Below, in pieces: positions 12,530-14,165 of a stretch of 14,165 nt of DNA (position 1 is the stretch's first letter; every line of letters starts with the position of its first letter). Made by a program: the position numbers and the translations under genes. The notes beneath the pieces are model-generated. The model was not told the origin of the DNA. It made no database searches and saw only the letters and a program-made list of their open reading frames with translations. The stretch comes from Pyrinomonadaceae bacterium. Its GTDB lineage: Bacteria > Acidobacteriota > Blastocatellia > Pyrinomonadales > Pyrinomonadaceae. The DNA lies in the NCBI GenBank assembly GCA_025929655.1, contig JAICPV010000014.1, forward strand, positions 1-14,165. Direction: 5' to 3'.

Positions 12530-13528
12530 TTACTGTACTTCGACGTAATCGCCGGTGTGGATCTCGTTGCCCGTGCGAACGACTACCGCGGTCGCGGTTC
12601 GCTCTTTGACGTTCAGGACCACAAGCTCGCCGACCACTTTCCGCAAATCTTTCGCCCGTCGTTCCTTGGCATCCTTTTGCGATTCGGTACGGCCACCAGC
12701 CTGGTCGCCTGTACGACGAGGTGCCTGATTCGAAAACGTGCCGCCTTTGTACGTGGTGGATTCAAAACCGTTGTTTGAAGCTGAAACCGTGTCGCTGTCC
12801 GCCGGGGTGAACAGATTGCCTTTTCCAAGCGGTCGGAATACCGTGAGAATGTCGCCGGCTTTGAGGTTGTCTTCGCTGCCGAGATCTACGTAAACGATGT
12901 TATCGCGCGTGACCATCTCCACGCCGTCGCGAGCCATGAAAAGGCGGCCTACGGCTTTTCCTGACGGATCGGCAAAACGATCAAGCGGCGGACGCTCACG
13001 AAACATCGGGCTGTTCCGCTCCTGCCACGGCTGAACAAGGTCACCGAGCAGGAAATTATCGCAAGACGTTTTTACTTTTGCGATGGCGGTCTCGTCTTTG
13101 ACCCGGATCACCTCGAGGGCTCCGACCTCTTGCACGTAAAAGCCGAGATTCCCTTTCTTGGAGAATTTGCTCGAGACCTTGCCGCGGGGACGGAATACGG
13201 AAAGAATATCGCCCTGCTTCACGCCTTTGTTCGCACCGGCGTTCAGATACACGACGTTATTCTGTGCATACATGTAATGGTCCTGTTCGTCGTGGCCGCC
13301 GACGATCTCAATCGACGGATCGATCGGCGATGTCTGCACGTAGCCGGCACAGTAAAGATTGTTGCGTTCGGCAACCGACATTGGCCGCTGAAGTAAGTTC
13401 TTTTGCCCGTCACCGGTGACCTTATTGACTGCGACCTTGACCTGTCCCGTCACAACGAACGAACAGGAAAGCAGGACGGCTGCGAAAAACGGTGCGATAA
13501 TTCCGCTTGAAACACGATTTGAGCTCAC
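12530..13528 (-). CDS. Exported protein with duplicated SH3/FlgT-C-like domain
   Basis: The 332-aa product begins with an N-terminal export signal (APFFAAVLLSCSFVVTGQ). Cleavage may be type I after TG-Q near residue 28, or lipoprotein-type at C22 (LLSC). The body holds two related domains. Copy 1 (about 89-168) runs NVVYLNAGANKGVKQGDILS to GALEVIRVKDETAIAKV and LGDLVQPW. Copy 2 (about 208-332) runs NIVYVDLGSEDNLKAGDILT to GELVVLNVKERTATAVV and HTGDYVEVQ. Each shows the pattern 'N-V-Y-(x)-G-x(n)-L-K-x-G-D-I-L-x-V-F-R-P', as in the small beta-barrel C-terminal domain of FlgT and related envelope proteins. Copy 2 carries a long low-complexity insert rich in S, T, G, Q and R (about 243-295). A flagellar role is not implied. 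GTG 13528 has an excellent AAGGAG six bases upstream. Monocistronic, with its own promoter and terminator. Confidence 0.8.
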   Translation of the reverse strand: MSSNRVSSGIIAPFFAAVLLSCSFVVTGQVKVAVNKVTGDGQKNLLQRPMSVAERNNLYCAGYVQTSPIDPSIEIVGGHDEQDHYMYAQNNVVYLNAGANKGVKQGDILSVFRPRGKVSSKFSKKGNLGFYVQEVGALEVIRVKDETAIAKVKTSCDNFLLGDLVQPWQERNSPMFRERPPLDRFADPSGKAVGRLFMARDGVEMVTRDNIVYVDLGSEDNLKAGDILTVFRPLGKGNLFTPADSDTVSASNNGFESTTYKGGTFSNQAPRRTGDQAGGRTESQKDAKERRAKDLRKVVGELVVLNVKERTATAVVVRTGNEIHTGDYVEVQ

Positions 13529-13642
13529 GAGATTCTCCTTTTGACCGAAAAGATTTGGTTGGTCGGTTTGAAAGATTTTGCTGGCCGGGCGGCGTGCGGA
13601 GCGGCGAGATGCCGAGGAATGCCCGACAGTTAGGCACTTTCA

Positions 13643-13671
13643 ATTCTAACCGGGGGATAGGACGGAGTCAA
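13643..13671 (-). promoter_or_regulatory. Sigma70-like promoter of the SH3-repeat gene
   Basis: On the minus strand TTGACT (13666-13671), exactly 17 bases and TAGAAT (13643-13648) predict a leader of about 107 bases before the GTG at 13528. Confidence 0.6.
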
Positions 13672-13854
13672 CAAGTTTTTGCAGGGTTTTACACTGGCTT
13701 TGCGACGGGTCCCCGAACCCAGACTTGGTAGATACTATTATTTAAACGCCGTATAAGCCTTCGTCCGTTTCTTGCCGGTTATCGAAGTTGTTTGCTAGTA
13801 TTTTGGTTTGCTTCGCCGTAAAAGGCCATACGCTTTTCCGCATCAAACCACCAC
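13672..13854. other. Spacer between SH3-repeat promoter and tRNA-Thr
   Basis: The gap between the SH3-repeat gene and tRNA-Thr is 326 bases (13529-13854). Besides the minus-strand promoter it holds a weak candidate promoter for the tRNA: TTGCCG (13772-13777), 18 bases, TAGTAT (13796-13801). Open frames here lack ribosome sites and recognisable features, so I call no gene. Confidence 0.5.
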
Positions 13855-13930
<76 letters not shown>

Positions 13931-14165
13931 ATTGATCACACGAATGCGGAAGCTTCATGGAAATGGGGCTGATCACTGCATTTCGCGTCCATTTCTTCCC
14001 TCGAATCCTCGCGGGGGTTGGGAGAACTGATCTTGAGGGATGCCATGTGCGTTTGGATAGTCTCTTTCGCTTCGCAGCGTTCCCTTTCCGGGATAAAATA
14101 AGCTAAAACCATTCCGGCGTTTCGATCGCTCGGCGGGCGCTTTGTTCGTCACAGGAAAGCGTCGA
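13931..14165. other. Right-edge region with no confident gene
   Basis: After tRNA-Thr about 235 bases hold only the doubtful 58-codon ORF, a weak plus-strand promoter-like pair (TTCGCA 14071-14076, 17 bases, TAAAAT 14094-14099) that could serve a gene beyond the window, and a short separated inverted repeat (TCCCTC 13997-14002, GAGGGA 14035-14040). Confidence 0.4.
13936..14112 (-). CDS. Doubtful small ORF (58 aa), hypothetical
   Basis: An ATG-started frame of 58 codons runs from 14112 to the TGA at 13936, converging on tRNA-Thr. The product starts MVLAYFIPERERCEAKE and is rich in charged residues (K, R, E, D) with three cysteine/histidine-containing patches near the end, and has no membrane segment. 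No ribosome-binding site is visible and I recognise no family. It may be chance; it is listed because it fills most of an otherwise empty stretch. Confidence 0.2.
   Translation of the reverse strand: MVLAYFIPERERCEAKETIQTHMASLKISSPNPREDSREEMDAKCSDQPHFHEASAFV

Overview
The window reads as chromosomal core DNA of a Gram-negative, moderately GC-rich bacterium. Evidence for this is two predicted exported TPR or chaperone-like proteins, a lipobox protein, a phosphatidylglycerophosphate synthase, a sigma54-type response regulator and tRNAs with encoded CCA. Secreted TPR proteins with a Cna/carboxypeptidase-regulatory-like domain, frequent GTG starts and an AAGCTTTAGCTTG-type palindrome fit Acidobacteriota (Blastocatellia/Pyrinomonadales-like). 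That placement is an inference from gene content, not a computed result. No phage, IS, CRISPR or obvious accessory island is visible.

Layout. 1-713 (+) is the C-terminal part of a TPR-like protein cut by the window edge. It converges on 723-1742 (-), an exported beta-sandwich plus TPR protein. A VOC/glyoxalase-fold gene (1888-2259, +) converges on yebC (2256-2996, -), and the two stop codons share one CTAG. After a 285-bp gap come yggT (3282-3872, -) and upstream of it yggS (4610 to 3924, -). A long REP-like hairpin lies between them and supplies the last codons and the stop of yggS. tRNA-Leu(CAG) at 4761-4847 has a good promoter and a textbook intrinsic terminator. It is followed by rsmG (4916-5530, +) and a membrane PAS sensor kinase of the NarX/DegS (HisKA_3) type (5682-7118, +) with no partner regulator in view.

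10781 to 7166 (-) is a compact three-gene operon: a soluble GAF-PAS NtrB-like kinase, an NtrC-family sigma54 activator and a small lipoprotein. It is driven by a near-consensus sigma70 promoter that lies back to back with the promoter of an exported SurA-N-like protein (10970-11665, +). pgsA (11811-12497, +) follows. It converges on an exported protein with a duplicated SH3/FlgT-C-like domain (12530-13528, -), whose intrinsic terminator has the pgsA stop codon in its hairpin loop. tRNA-Thr(TGT) at 13855-13930 and about 235 bp with one doubtful 58-codon ORF close the window.

How the genes fit together. Translation and RNA maintenance is represented by yebC, rsmG and two tRNAs. The envelope is represented by pgsA, yggT, the lipoprotein, the SurA-like protein, the SH3-repeat protein and a TPR protein. 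Signalling is represented by two unrelated sensor kinases and one bEBP. I found no convincing previously undescribed multi-gene system. The most noteworthy points are gene-end and regulatory structures (the REP-like hairpin as a stop codon, the terminator overlapping pgsA, a possibly leaderless yggS, a dyad around the two-component promoter) and three unassigned envelope proteins.
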